The notes under the pieces are model-generated. The model worked only from the letters and a program-made list of their open reading frames with translations, was not told the DNA's origin and searched no databases. Of a DNA stretch of 63,433 nucleotides, positions 41,731 to 50,035 are shown piece after piece (position 1 is the stretch's first letter; each line of letters starts with the position of its first letter). The position numbers were made by a program, and so were the translations under genes. The stretch is from positions 1-63,433 of the forward strand of contig CAMBVS010000017.1 in NCBI GenBank assembly GCA_945871425.1, given 5' to 3'. This DNA comes from Rhizobium sp. Q54 (GTDB lineage: Bacteria > Pseudomonadota > Alphaproteobacteria > SHVZ01).

Positions 41731-41952
41731 ATGTCGATGAAGGTCGTCATCGTCGGGGCCGGCATTTTGAGCCTGTCGGCCGCGGGTGTGCCGTTCGAGC
41801 GGCTGACGCCGGCCGAGGCCGTTCGGCGATTTCCGACGATCCTTCCCGACGGCATCGAGCAGGCCGCTCACGTGCCATCCTCGGGCCCGCTTCGTGCCGG
41901 CGAAATCGTCGCGGCCCTCGCCACCTGGATCTCCGGCAGGACGGCGCCGTGA
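41731..41952 (+). pseudogene. Internally deleted FAD-dependent amino-acid oxidase remnant
   Basis: A 73-codon open frame begins with KVVIVGAGILSLSAA, a dinucleotide-binding GxGxxxxS motif of the DAO/sarcosine-oxidase family (one glycine replaced by serine). It then jumps directly to GVPFERLTPAEAVRRFP and an LRAGEIVAALATWI segment. In intact family members about 70-80 residues separate these parts, and several hundred follow. This looks like an in-frame internal deletion plus loss of the C-terminal domains. Its stop overlaps the next gene's GTG by 4 bases. An alternative is a short expressed peptide, but FAD could not bind properly. Confidence 0.65.
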
Positions 41953-43091
41953 TCTCCGCCGATCGGATCCTCGACGCGATGGACCGGCGCGGCTTCGATG
42001 CCTTCACCGGCGTTCCCTGCTCCTTCCTGACCGCGTTCATCGACCAGGCGATCCACCGCGGCGGCAGCCGCTACGTCGCTGCCACCAGCGAGGGCGAGGC
42101 GGTGGCGATCGCGGCGGGCGCCTGGCTCGCCGGGCGGAAGCCGGTGGTGCTTTGCCAGAACTCCGGCCTCGGCAACATGGTGAACCCGATCACCTCGCTG
42201 CTTCATCCGTTCCGGATCCCGCTCCTGCTCGGCGTCACCTGGCGCGGCGAGCCCGGCCTTAAGGACGAGCCCCAGCACGAGCTGATGGGCGAGATCACCC
42301 ACGGACTCCTGGGGCTGATGCGCGTGCCGTTCCGACCGTTTCCCACCACGGTCGAGGCGATCGAGCCCGCTCTCGACGCAGCCGAGGCGGCGCTGGCCCA
42401 AGACCGGTCGTTCGCTTTCGTCATCGGGCATGGCTCGGTCGCCGAGGGCGAGGCACCGCCTCCGGTTCCGGCCCTGTCCGCGCCTCGGACAGCGCATGTC
42501 GATCTCCGCCGGGCCGGGCCGCAGCCCACTCGCTTCGCGGTGCTGGAGACCCTGCTGCCGGTGTTGCCGGAGGCCGCCGCCGTCGTCGCCACGACAGGGA
42601 AATGCGGGCGCGAGCTTTTCACCCTCGCCGACCGCCCGCAGCATCTGTACCTGGTCGGCTCGATGGGCGGGGCCAGCGCGCTCGGCCTCGGTGTCGCCCT
42701 CAACACGGCGCGGCCGGTGGTCGTCCTCGACGGCGACGGCGCGGCGCTGATGAAGCTCGGCAACATGGCGACCATCGGCGCGCGCCGGCCGGGGAATCTG
42801 CTCCATATCGTCCTCGACAACGGCGTCCATGATTCGACGGGCGGACAGGCGACCGTCTCCGGCAGCGTCGACTTCGCCGGGGTCGGCGGCGCCTGCGGCT
42901 ATGCCCGGACCTGGACGGTCGACGATGCGGCGGGCCTGGCCGAGGCGTCCCAGGCGGCGCTGGCGGGGGTGGGGCCGGCCCTGATCCATGCCCGCATCAG
43001 GCCCGGATCGCTCGCCAGGCTCGGCCGGCCCACGATCAAGCCGCCCGAGGTCGCCCGCCGGTTCCGTCGCTTCGTGACTGAATTTAAATAG
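41949..43091 (+). CDS. Phosphonopyruvate decarboxylase-like ThDP enzyme
   Basis: A 380-residue thiamine diphosphate enzyme. GVPCSFLTAFIDQ, the catalytic glutamate in ATSEGEAVAIAAGAWLAG, QNSGLGNMVNPITSL and RGEPGLKDEPQHELMG closely follow phosphonopyruvate decarboxylase (AepY/Fom2), and the ThDP motif runs from GDGAAL to DNG. It would convert 3-phosphonopyruvate to phosphonoacetaldehyde. No PEP mutase is in the window, so sulfopyruvate or another 3-substituted pyruvate remains possible. The GTG start overlaps the remnant stop. It is probably in the amino acid transporter operon. Confidence 0.8.
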   Translation: MISADRILDAMDRRGFDAFTGVPCSFLTAFIDQAIHRGGSRYVAATSEGEAVAIAAGAWLAGRKPVVLCQNSGLGNMVNPITSLLHPFRIPLLLGVTWRGEPGLKDEPQHELMGEITHGLLGLMRVPFRPFPTTVEAIEPALDAAEAALAQDRSFAFVIGHGSVAEGEAPPPVPALSAPRTAHVDLRRAGPQPTRFAVLETLLPVLPEAAAVVATTGKCGRELFTLADRPQHLYLVGSMGGASALGLGVALNTARPVVVLDGDGAALMKLGNMATIGARRPGNLLHIVLDNGVHDSTGGQATVSGSVDFAGVGGACGYARTWTVDDAAGLAEASQAALAGVGPALIHARIRPGSLARLGRPTIKPPEVARRFRRFVTEFK

Positions 43092-43109
43092 AGATTGCTT
43101 CTTAAATTC
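43080..43109. promoter_or_regulatory. AT-rich inverted repeat before the MFS gene
   Basis: GAATTTAA (43080-43087) and TTAAATTC (43102-43109) are a perfect 8-bp inverted repeat with a 14-base spacer. It overlaps the 3' end of the decarboxylase gene and stands out in GC-rich DNA. It could be an operator for the MFS gene, which starts 30 bases further on, or a weak hairpin. Confidence 0.4.
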
Positions 43110-43139
43110 GGTGCGCTAGAACGGGGCCCCGTTTCCGAC

Positions 43140-44579
43140 ATGGCCTTAGCCGTGACCGATGCCGAGACCAGCCGCTGGAGCGATCTGTTCGAGCGCCGCA
43201 ACGCGGCGCCGCTGATCACGCTCAGCCTCGGCGTGGCGCTGCACGCCTTCAACGGCTTCCTGGTGGCGACTGCGCTGCCGGCCGCGGTCATCGAGATCGG
43301 CGGCGTCGAGCTGATGAGCTGGTCCTTCACGGTCTATTCGGTGCTGTCGATCGTCGGTGGGGCTGGCGCCGCGCGCCTGAAGCAGATGGTCGGCGGCCGG
43401 CGCGCGATGATCCTGCCGGCGCTGGTCTTCCTTGTCGGAACGCTGATCGCCGGGATGGCGCCGTCGATGCCGATCTTCCTCGCCGGCCGGGCGCTGCAGG
43501 GCGTGGGCGAGGGGATCATCTCGGCTCTCTGCTACATCTTCATTCCCGTGCTGTTTCCCTCGCGCCTGATCGCGCGTGTCTTCGGTGTCGAGGCGATGGT
43601 CTGGGCGCTGGGTTCGTTCGGCGGCCCGCTGATCGCCGGCGTGCTGACCGAGACCGTGTCGTGGCGCATGGCCTTCTTCGTCAACGTGCCCGCGACACTT
43701 CTTTTGCTGGCGCTGGTCACGCGCGTCGTGCCGGCCGACGCGGGGAGTGCCGATCCCAGGGCCAAGAGCGTCCCCCTCGGGCGTCTCGGCGGCATCGGCT
43801 TCGGCATCATGCTGGTCGCGGTCGCCGCGATCAGCCACGAAGCCGCCTCGGCGACGCTTCTGATTCTCGGGGCGGCCGCGGTCCTGGTCGGCGTCTTCGC
43901 CTTCGACCGCCGCCGCTCCGACCGGCTCTTCCCCAGCGACGCCTTCTCGTTCACGACCACGGTCGGCGCCGGCCTGTGGATGATCCTGCTGATGCCGGTC
44001 GCCCATGCCTCGGCGTCCGTCTATCTCAACATCACCGCGCAGAGTCTCTGGGGATACGGGCCGACGGTTGCCGGGCTCATCCACGCGACGATGGCGATGT
44101 CCTGGAGCGGCTCGGCGCTGATCTTCGCCAGCGTCGACGATCCTGGACGCCGCCTCGTCCTGATCCGGCTGGGGCCGGTGCTGGTGACGGCCGGCCTCGT
44201 CGGCATCGCCCTCGCCATCCGCCACGACATGCCCTGGATGCTGGTGCCCTGCCAGATCCTGATCGGCACGGGCTTCGCCGGCTGCTGGGCGTTTCTCAGC
44301 CAGGCGATCATGGAGTCGGCCCGGCCGGGCGAGCGGGATGTCGCCACCACCATGTTGCAGACGGTTCTCGCCAGCGGCTACGCCCTCGGGGCGGCCGTCG
44401 CCGGTCTTGGGGTCAACATGGCCGGATTCGCGCCGACGCTCGGGGCGGAAGGGATCGTCTATCCGGTGACTCGTGCCATCGCCGTCGGGGTTTGCATCTG
44501 CGCGCTTGCGATCCTGGCCGGCTTCGGCGTGCGCCTGAAGCCGAAGTCGAAGGGTTCATCGCCGTCTCCCGGGCGTTGA
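43140..44579 (+). CDS. Major facilitator superfamily transporter
   Basis: A 479-residue inner-membrane carrier with 12 to 14 hydrophobic helices. The segment GGRRAMILPALVFLVGTLIAG resembles the loop between helices 2 and 3 of drug/proton antiporters, and FLAGRALQGVGEGIISALCY is the motif C-like region. ATG at 43140 is chosen over the TTG at 43095, since the latter would overlap the inverted repeat. The substrate is unknown; location after the decarboxylase may mean product export, which is inference. Confidence 0.85.
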   Translation: MALAVTDAETSRWSDLFERRNAAPLITLSLGVALHAFNGFLVATALPAAVIEIGGVELMSWSFTVYSVLSIVGGAGAARLKQMVGGRRAMILPALVFLVGTLIAGMAPSMPIFLAGRALQGVGEGIISALCYIFIPVLFPSRLIARVFGVEAMVWALGSFGGPLIAGVLTETVSWRMAFFVNVPATLLLLALVTRVVPADAGSADPRAKSVPLGRLGGIGFGIMLVAVAAISHEAASATLLILGAAAVLVGVFAFDRRRSDRLFPSDAFSFTTTVGAGLWMILLMPVAHASASVYLNITAQSLWGYGPTVAGLIHATMAMSWSGSALIFASVDDPGRRLVLIRLGPVLVTAGLVGIALAIRHDMPWMLVPCQILIGTGFAGCWAFLSQAIMESARPGERDVATTMLQTVLASGYALGAAVAGLGVNMAGFAPTLGAEGIVYPVTRAIAVGVCICALAILAGFGVRLKPKSKGSSPSPGR

Positions 44580-44604
44580 CGGCCCACCCCGACCGGGTCT
44601 ATCT
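44576..44604 (+). promoter_or_regulatory. Candidate sdhCDAB promoter
   Basis: TTGACG (44576-44581) and CTATCT (44599-44604) are spaced by 17 bases. The -35 overlaps the stop codon of the MFS gene. It lies about 60 bases upstream of sdhC. The -10 is imperfect, so confidence is moderate. Confidence 0.45.
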
Positions 44605-44664
44605 CAACAGATATCAAGGATTTCCGGGCGCGCGGGGCGCGCCTTCTTCCCCAGGGGAACTCAG

Positions 44665-45060
44665 ATGGCATCCGCCCAGCGGCCGCTCTCGCCGCATCTC
44701 CAGGTCTACAAGCCCCAGATCACCTCGGTGATGTCGATCGCCCACCGGGCGACAGGGGTGGCGCTCTCGGCCGGCGCGGTGGCGCTCGTCTTATGGCTGC
44801 TGGCGCTGGCGAGCGGGCCCGATGCCTTCGAGATGGCGCAGGCCATTGCCGGCTCCTGGTTCGGCTATCTCTGCCTGTTCGTCTGGTCCTTCTGCCTCTT
44901 CTACCACCTCGCCAACGGCATCCGGCACCTGGCCTGGGACATGGGCTACGGCTTCGAGATCCCGCAGGTCTACGCGTCGGGCTGGGTCACCGTCGGCGCC
45001 GCCGTCGGGCTTACGATCCTCGCCTGGATCGTCGGCCTGATGGGCCTCGGCGGCCGCTGA
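44665..45060 (+). CDS. sdhC: Succinate dehydrogenase cytochrome b556 subunit
   Basis: A 131-residue membrane anchor of complex II with three helices. The motif RPLSPHLQVYKPQITSVMSI and HRATGVALSAG are the family signatures, with the quinone-site serine and arginine; the haem histidine is probably in FYHLANGIRHLAWD. AGGGGAACTCAG precedes the ATG. It is the first gene of sdhCDAB. Confidence 0.95.
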   Translation: MASAQRPLSPHLQVYKPQITSVMSIAHRATGVALSAGAVALVLWLLALASGPDAFEMAQAIAGSWFGYLCLFVWSFCLFYHLANGIRHLAWDMGYGFEIPQVYASGWVTVGAAVGLTILAWIVGLMGLGGR

Positions 45061-45076
45061 GGGAAGGAGACTCACC

Positions 45077-45457
45077 ATGGCCATGCGCACCGCGATCGCC
45101 CGTGTCAGGGGCCTGGGATCGGCCAAGACCGGCACCGAGCACTGGTGGATGCAGCGCGTCACCGCTGTCGCCATGATCCCGCTGACCCTGTGGTTCGTCG
45201 CATCCATGGTCTCGCTCGCCGGGGCGAATTTCGAGACCGCCTATCTCTGGGTCGCCTCGCCGGCCGCCTCGGTGCCGATGATCCTGCTCCTCCTCGCCGG
45301 CCTCTGGCACGGCAAGCTCGGGCTCCAGGTGGTGGTCGAGGACTACATCCATGCCGAGGGCGTCAAGGTCGCGATCCTCATGCTGCTGTCGCTGGCGACG
45401 GTGGCGCTCGGCGTCGCCGGCGTCTTCGCCGTCTGCAAGATCTCCTTCGGAGAGTAG
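45077..45457 (+). CDS. sdhD: Succinate dehydrogenase hydrophobic membrane anchor
   Basis: A 126-residue second anchor of complex II. The start RTAIARVRGLGSAKTGTEHWW and the HGKLGLQVVVEDYIHAEG motif, with a haem-ligand type histidine, match alphaproteobacterial SdhD. Three hydrophobic segments are visible. GGAAGGAGA lies before the ATG. It is followed by sdhA after 3 bases. Confidence 0.95.
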   Translation: MAMRTAIARVRGLGSAKTGTEHWWMQRVTAVAMIPLTLWFVASMVSLAGANFETAYLWVASPAASVPMILLLLAGLWHGKLGLQVVVEDYIHAEGVKVAILMLLSLATVALGVAGVFAVCKISFGE

Positions 45458-45460
45458 GTC

Positions 45461-47254
45461 ATGCCCCAAGCTTACAACATCGTCGACCACACCTATGACG
45501 TGGTGGTGGTCGGCGCCGGCGGCGCCGGCCTCCGCGCGACGCTCGGCATGACCGCGGCCGGCCTGAAGACGGCCTGCGTCACCAAGGTCTTCCCGACCCG
45601 AAGCCACACGGTGGCCGCCCAGGGCGGCGTCGGCGCCGCGCTCGGCAACATGGGCGACGGCGACAACTGGCGCTACCACATGTACGACACCGTCAAGGGC
45701 TCCGACTGGTTCGGCGATCAGGACGCGATCGAGTACATGTGCCGGAACGCCATCCCGGCAGTGATCGAGCTCGAGCACTTCGGCGTGCCGTTCTCGCGCA
45801 CGCCCGAGGGCAAGATCTATCAGCGCCCCTTCGGCGGCCACACGCTCGAAGGCGGCAAAGGCCTGGCCAAGCGGGCCTGCGCCGCGGCCGACCGCACCGG
45901 CCATGCCATCCTGCACACGCTCTACCAGCAGTCGCTTCGCCACGGCGCCGAGTTCTTTGTCGAATACTTCGCCCTCGACCTGATCATCGACGAGGACGGC
46001 GCCTGCCGCGGCGTGATGGCCTGGAACCTCGACGACGGCACGCTTCATCGCTTCCGCGCGCACCAGACCGTGCTGGCGACCGGGGGCTACGGCCGCGCCT
46101 ATCAGACCTGCACCTCGGCGCATACCTGCACCGGCGACGGCAACGCCATGGCGCTCCGTGCCGGCGTGCCGCTCCAGGACATGGAGTTCGTGCAGTTCCA
46201 CCCGACCGGGATCTACGGCGCCGGCTGCCTGATCACCGAGGGCGCCCGCGGCGAGGGCGGATACCTGACCAACTCCGAGGGCGAGCGCTTCATGGAGCGC
46301 TACGCGCCGTCGGCGAAGGACCTCGCCAGCCGCGACGTGGTGAGCCGCGCCATGACGGTCGAGGCCAACGAAGGCCGCGGCTGTGGCCCTGAGAAGGACC
46401 ACATCATGCTCCATCTGGAGCATCTCGATCCCAAGGTGCTGCACGAGCGCCTGCCCGGCATCTCGGAGACGGCGCGCATCTTCGCCGGCGTCGACGTGAC
46501 GCGCGAGCCGATCCCGGTGCAGCCGACCGTCCACTACAACATGGGCGGCGTGCCGACGAACTATCACGGCGAGGCGATCCGCCCGACCCCGGGCAACCCG
46601 GACGCCGTCTGCCCCGGCCTGATGGCCATCGGCGAGGCCGCCTGCGTCTCCGTCCACGGCGCCAACCGTCTCGGCACCAACTCGCTGCTCGACCTCGTTG
46701 TCTTCGGCCGCGCCGCCGCCCACCGCGCGGCCGAGCTGGTGAAGCCCGGCGAGGCGCACAAGCCGCTCTCCGCCTCCGCCGGCGATCAGGCGGTCGCCCG
46801 TCTCGACCGCATCCGCAACGCCAAGGGCGGTCGTCCGACCGGCCAGCTCCGCCTCGAGATGCAGAAGGCGATGCAGGCCCATGCGGCGGTCTTCCGTGAC
46901 CAGAAGACCCTGGAAGCCGGGATCAGGAAGATCGACGGCGTGTATGCGGCGATGGCCGATCTCGGCATCTCCGACCGCTCGATGATCTGGAACTCCGACC
47001 TGGTCGAGGCCCTGGAGCTCGACAACCTCATCGCCCAGTCGATCGTCACGCTGGCCTCGGGCGAGGCGCGCAAGGAGAGCCGCGGCGCCCATGCCCGCGA
47101 TGACTTCCAGGAGCGCGACGACGTCAACTGGATGAAGCATTCGCTCGCCTGGCTCGACGACAAGGGCAAGGCGAGGCTGGGATACCGCGACGTCCACATG
47201 TACACGCTGTCGAACGAAATCCAGGTCATCCCGCCCAAGGCGCGGGTCTACTGA
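45461..47254 (+). CDS. sdhA: Succinate dehydrogenase flavoprotein subunit
   Basis: A 597-residue catalytic subunit that oxidises succinate to fumarate. The N-terminal Rossmann motif [16 protein letters not shown] and the covalent FAD histidine in [16 protein letters not shown] are visible. Substrate and catalytic elements include [24 protein letters not shown] and [18 protein letters not shown]. Standard length. Cytoplasmic side of the membrane, coupled to SdhB. Confidence 0.98.
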   Translation: MPQAYNIVDHTYDVVVVGAGGAGLRATLGMTAAGLKTACVTKVFPTRSHTVAAQGGVGAALGNMGDGDNWRYHMYDTVKGSDWFGDQDAIEYMCRNAIPAVIELEHFGVPFSRTPEGKIYQRPFGGHTLEGGKGLAKRACAAADRTGHAILHTLYQQSLRHGAEFFVEYFALDLIIDEDGACRGVMAWNLDDGTLHRFRAHQTVLATGGYGRAYQTCTSAHTCTGDGNAMALRAGVPLQDMEFVQFHPTGIYGAGCLITEGARGEGGYLTNSEGERFMERYAPSAKDLASRDVVSRAMTVEANEGRGCGPEKDHIMLHLEHLDPKVLHERLPGISETARIFAGVDVTREPIPVQPTVHYNMGGVPTNYHGEAIRPTPGNPDAVCPGLMAIGEAACVSVHGANRLGTNSLLDLVVFGRAAAHRAAELVKPGEAHKPLSASAGDQAVARLDRIRNAKGGRPTGQLRLEMQKAMQAHAAVFRDQKTLEAGIRKIDGVYAAMADLGISDRSMIWNSDLVEALELDNLIAQSIVTLASGEARKESRGAHARDDFQERDDVNWMKHSLAWLDDKGKARLGYRDVHMYTLSNEIQVIPPKARVY

Positions 47255-47265
47255 GAGGCTCCGCC

Positions 47266-48045
47266 ATGGCTGAGTTCACGCTTCCCGCCAACTCCAAGGT
47301 GACCGAGGGCAAGGTCCACAAGGCGCCGGCCGGCACCAAGCGCGTCGCGACGTTCCGCATCTATCGCTGGGACCCGGACACCGGCGCGAACCCGCGGCTG
47401 GACACGTTCGAGATCGACCGCGACCAATGCGCGCCGATGGTCCTGGACGCGCTGATCAAGATCAAGTCGGAGATCGACTCGACGGTGACCTTCCGCCGCT
47501 CCTGCCGCGAGGGTATCTGCGGCTCGTGCGCGATGAACATCGATGGCACCAACACCCTGGCGTGCCTGAAGCCGATCGACGAGGTCGACGGCACGATCGA
47601 CATCTACCCGCTGCCGCACATGCCGGTGGTCAAAGATCTGGTGCCGGACCTCTCGGTGCCCTACGCGCAATACACGTCGATCAAGCCCTGGCTGCAGACG
47701 GAGACGGCGCCGCCGCCGGATGCCGAGCGCCGGCAGAGCCTCGACGAGCGGGCCAGGCTCGACGGCCTCTGGGAATGCGTGCTGTGCTTCTGCTGCACGA
47801 CCAGCTGCCCAAGCTACTGGTGGAACGGCGACCGCTATCTGGGCCCGGCGATCCTGCTGCAGGCCTATCGCTGGATCGCGGATTCGCGCGATGAGGCGAC
47901 GGGCGAGCGGCTGGACGCGCTCGAGGATCCGTTCCGGCTCTATCGTTGCCACACGATCATGAACTGCACGCGCACATGCCCGAAGAGCCTGAATCCGGCG
48001 AAGGCGATCGCCGAGATCAAGAAGCTGATGGTGGCGCGGCGCTAG
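47266..48045 (+). CDS. sdhB: Succinate dehydrogenase iron-sulfur subunit
   Basis: A 259-residue subunit with all three cluster motifs: [21 protein letters not shown] for [2Fe-2S], [16 protein letters not shown] for [4Fe-4S], and [17 protein letters not shown] completing the [3Fe-4S] and [4Fe-4S] ligands. It carries electrons from SdhA to the membrane quinone site. It lies 11 bases after sdhA. Confidence 0.98.
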   Translation: MAEFTLPANSKVTEGKVHKAPAGTKRVATFRIYRWDPDTGANPRLDTFEIDRDQCAPMVLDALIKIKSEIDSTVTFRRSCREGICGSCAMNIDGTNTLACLKPIDEVDGTIDIYPLPHMPVVKDLVPDLSVPYAQYTSIKPWLQTETAPPPDAERRQSLDERARLDGLWECVLCFCCTTSCPSYWWNGDRYLGPAILLQAYRWIADSRDEATGERLDALEDPFRLYRCHTIMNCTRTCPKSLNPAKAIAEIKKLMVARR

Positions 48046-48069
48046 GCTTACCAGAGGGGAGACGAGACG

Positions 48070-48258
48070 GTGGCGGGTACTGGAAAGTGGATACTGGGCG
48101 GGCTGATCGGCGCGAGCGCGCTCTACGCCCTGTTCGTCGCGTCGCATGCCCGTAGCCAGGGCGGCTATCTCGCGGGCCTCATCTACGCCGGCTTCGCCGT
48201 GCTGTTCATCATGGGCCTGATCCGCCGGGGCTACGACAAGCTCGAATCCGGACACTGA
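48070..48258 (+). CDS. Small membrane protein of unknown function
   Basis: A 62-residue protein with two hydrophobic helices (WILGGLIGASALYALFVAS and YLAGLIYAGFAVLFIMGLI) and short charged ends. The start is GTG with AGGGGAGACGAGACG upstream. It is 24 bases after sdhB, and its stop overlaps the tam ATG by one base. I do not recognise the family. Its fixed place between sdhB and tam suggests a link with complex II or TCA-cycle function, but no function can be assigned. Confidence 0.7.
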   Translation: MAGTGKWILGGLIGASALYALFVASHARSQGGYLAGLIYAGFAVLFIMGLIRRGYDKLESGH

Positions 48259-49025
48259 TGCCGAGCTGGGACCCGGCCCAGTACGCCAAGTTCGGCGACC
48301 ATCGGCTGAGACCCGCGCTCGACCTGATCGGACGCATTCCCGACCTCGATCCCAACCGCATCGTCGACCTCGGCTGCGGCCCCGGCGAGGTCACCGGAAT
48401 TCTGGCCGGACGCTGGCCCGAGGCCGAGGTGACCGGCCTCGACTCCTCTCCCGACATGCTGAAGAAGGCGCAGGCCTTGAAGGGCCACGTCCGCTACGTC
48501 GAGGGCGACGTCGCCGCCTGGATCGCCACCCCCTCGGTCGACCTCCTCTTCTCCAATGCCTGCCTGCAATGGCTCTCCGATCACGACCGGCTGTTCCCGC
48601 GGCTGGTCCGCCAGGTCGCCCCCGGCGGCGTCCTCGCCATCCAGATGCCGCACAACCACGACCAGCCCTCGCACAGGATCATCGCCCGGCTGTCGGAGGA
48701 GCCGCCGTTCAAGGCGCCGCTGGCCGGCAAGCTCCGTCACGATCCGGTCGCATCCCCCGACACGTACTGGCGCATGCTGAAGCCACTGGTCGCGAAGCTG
48801 GACATCTGGGAGATCGACTATCTGCAGGCCCTGAGCGGCGACGATCCGGTTCTGGCCTGGACCACGGGAACCGCGCTCCGCCCCGTCCTGGATGCACTGG
48901 ACGAGACGCTCCGGCCGCAATTCGTCGAGCGCTATCGCGACGGCCTGCGGGCGGCCTATCCGCGCGAGGCGGAAGGCTCGACACTGTTTCCCTTCCGTCG
49001 GCTCTTCATCCTCGCCGAGCGTTGA
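48258..49025 (+). CDS. tam: Trans-aconitate 2-methyltransferase
   Basis: A 255-residue class I SAM methyltransferase. The SAM motif is RIVDLGCGPGEVTG, followed by GLDSSPDML and FSNACLQWLSDH. Tam esterifies trans-aconitate, which inhibits aconitase, so co-location with sdhCDAB makes sense. The start MPSWDPAQYAKFGDHRLRPA is the family beginning. It overlaps the small membrane protein gene by one base. Confidence 0.93.
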   Translation: MPSWDPAQYAKFGDHRLRPALDLIGRIPDLDPNRIVDLGCGPGEVTGILAGRWPEAEVTGLDSSPDMLKKAQALKGHVRYVEGDVAAWIATPSVDLLFSNACLQWLSDHDRLFPRLVRQVAPGGVLAIQMPHNHDQPSHRIIARLSEEPPFKAPLAGKLRHDPVASPDTYWRMLKPLVAKLDIWEIDYLQALSGDDPVLAWTTGTALRPVLDALDETLRPQFVERYRDGLRAAYPREAEGSTLFPFRRLFILAER

Positions 49026-49027
49026 TC

Positions 49028-50035
49028 GTGCTGGGCGAGCCCGTCATTCGAGGTTACGACTTCTACGCCGCAGAGACGGCGACGCTGAAGGCCCTCTATG
49101 CTTTCTTCATCGCCGCCGACCTCGAGTTCTGGCCGGATCGCGAGCCGATCGCATTCAACGAGGAGAGGCTGCGCGAACGATCACCGTTCCGAGAACGCCA
49201 GGACTGGCGGGTCGAGGAGGGGGCGGGCGACATCATCGCCCATGGGCACGCGGGATTCGGCGTGACCGGCGACAACCCGCATGTCGGCAACGGGTCGATC
49301 TATGTTCGGCCGGATCGGCGCCGACGCGGGATCGGCACGAAGCTGCTGGCCGAGATCGTCGCTGAAACCCGCCGTCGCGGCCGGACATTGCTGACGCTAG
49401 AGACGGCGAGCCAAGTCCCGGCCGGCGACGCCTTCGTCGCTCGCACCGGCGCGGAGATGGCGTTCGAGGCGCGCATCAATCGCCTTGATCTCACGACGAT
49501 GAATCCCGGCTTGATCGAGGGGATGATCAGGGTCGCCCAGGATCGCGCCCGCGACTTCACGCTCGACTATTGGATCGACGGGCTTCCTGAGGGAGAGCTC
49601 GACGCCATCGCCGAGATGTTCGGGACGATGAACACGGCGCCGCGCGGCAGTCTCAAGGTCGACGACCACCGCGTCACCGCCGACCAGGTCCGCCAGGGCA
49701 TGAAGGAGCTGACGATCGCCAAGGTCTCGCGCTGGGTCCTCTACGCTCGGGAGACGGCGACCGGTGCGCTTGCCGGCTTCACCGAGGTGTTCTGGCATTC
49801 CGACCGTCCGTCGCATCTCGCCCAGGGCAACACCGGTGTGCTTCCTCGCTACCGCGGGCACGGTCTCGGGCGCTGGCTGAAGGCGACGATGCTGGAACGC
49901 GTGCGCCGGGATCGGCCGATGATCCGCTTCGTCGACACCGGCAATGCCGACAGCAACGCGCCGATGCTCAAGATAAATGAGGATCTGGGATTCAGGCTGC
50001 ACATGGTCTCGCGGACCTGGCAGCTGGCCGTCTAG
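49028..50035 (+). CDS. Tandem GNAT acetyltransferase-like protein
   Basis: About 335 residues with two GNAT domains. The first acetyl-CoA motif is YVRPDRRRRGIGTKLLAEIV near residue 100, and the second is NTGVLPRYRGHGLGRWLKATM near residue 280. A GTG at 49028 is used; TTG at 49022 is also possible and would overlap the tam stop. The substrate is unknown. The stop shares a CTAG with the convergent rlmI stop. Confidence 0.82.
   Translation: MLGEPVIRGYDFYAAETATLKALYAFFIAADLEFWPDREPIAFNEERLRERSPFRERQDWRVEEGAGDIIAHGHAGFGVTGDNPHVGNGSIYVRPDRRRRGIGTKLLAEIVAETRRRGRTLLTLETASQVPAGDAFVARTGAEMAFEARINRLDLTTMNPGLIEGMIRVAQDRARDFTLDYWIDGLPEGELDAIAEMFGTMNTAPRGSLKVDDHRVTADQVRQGMKELTIAKVSRWVLYARETATGALAGFTEVFWHSDRPSHLAQGNTGVLPRYRGHGLGRWLKATMLERVRRDRPMIRFVDTGNADSNAPMLKINEDLGFRLHMVSRTWQLAV

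Noticed and set aside
41949..43091. Assignment as sulfopyruvate decarboxylase on the basis of the sulfite genes in the window
   Set aside because: The visible motifs match phosphonopyruvate decarboxylase better, and the soe genes are 30 kb away. I kept the sulfonate idea only as a hypothesis.
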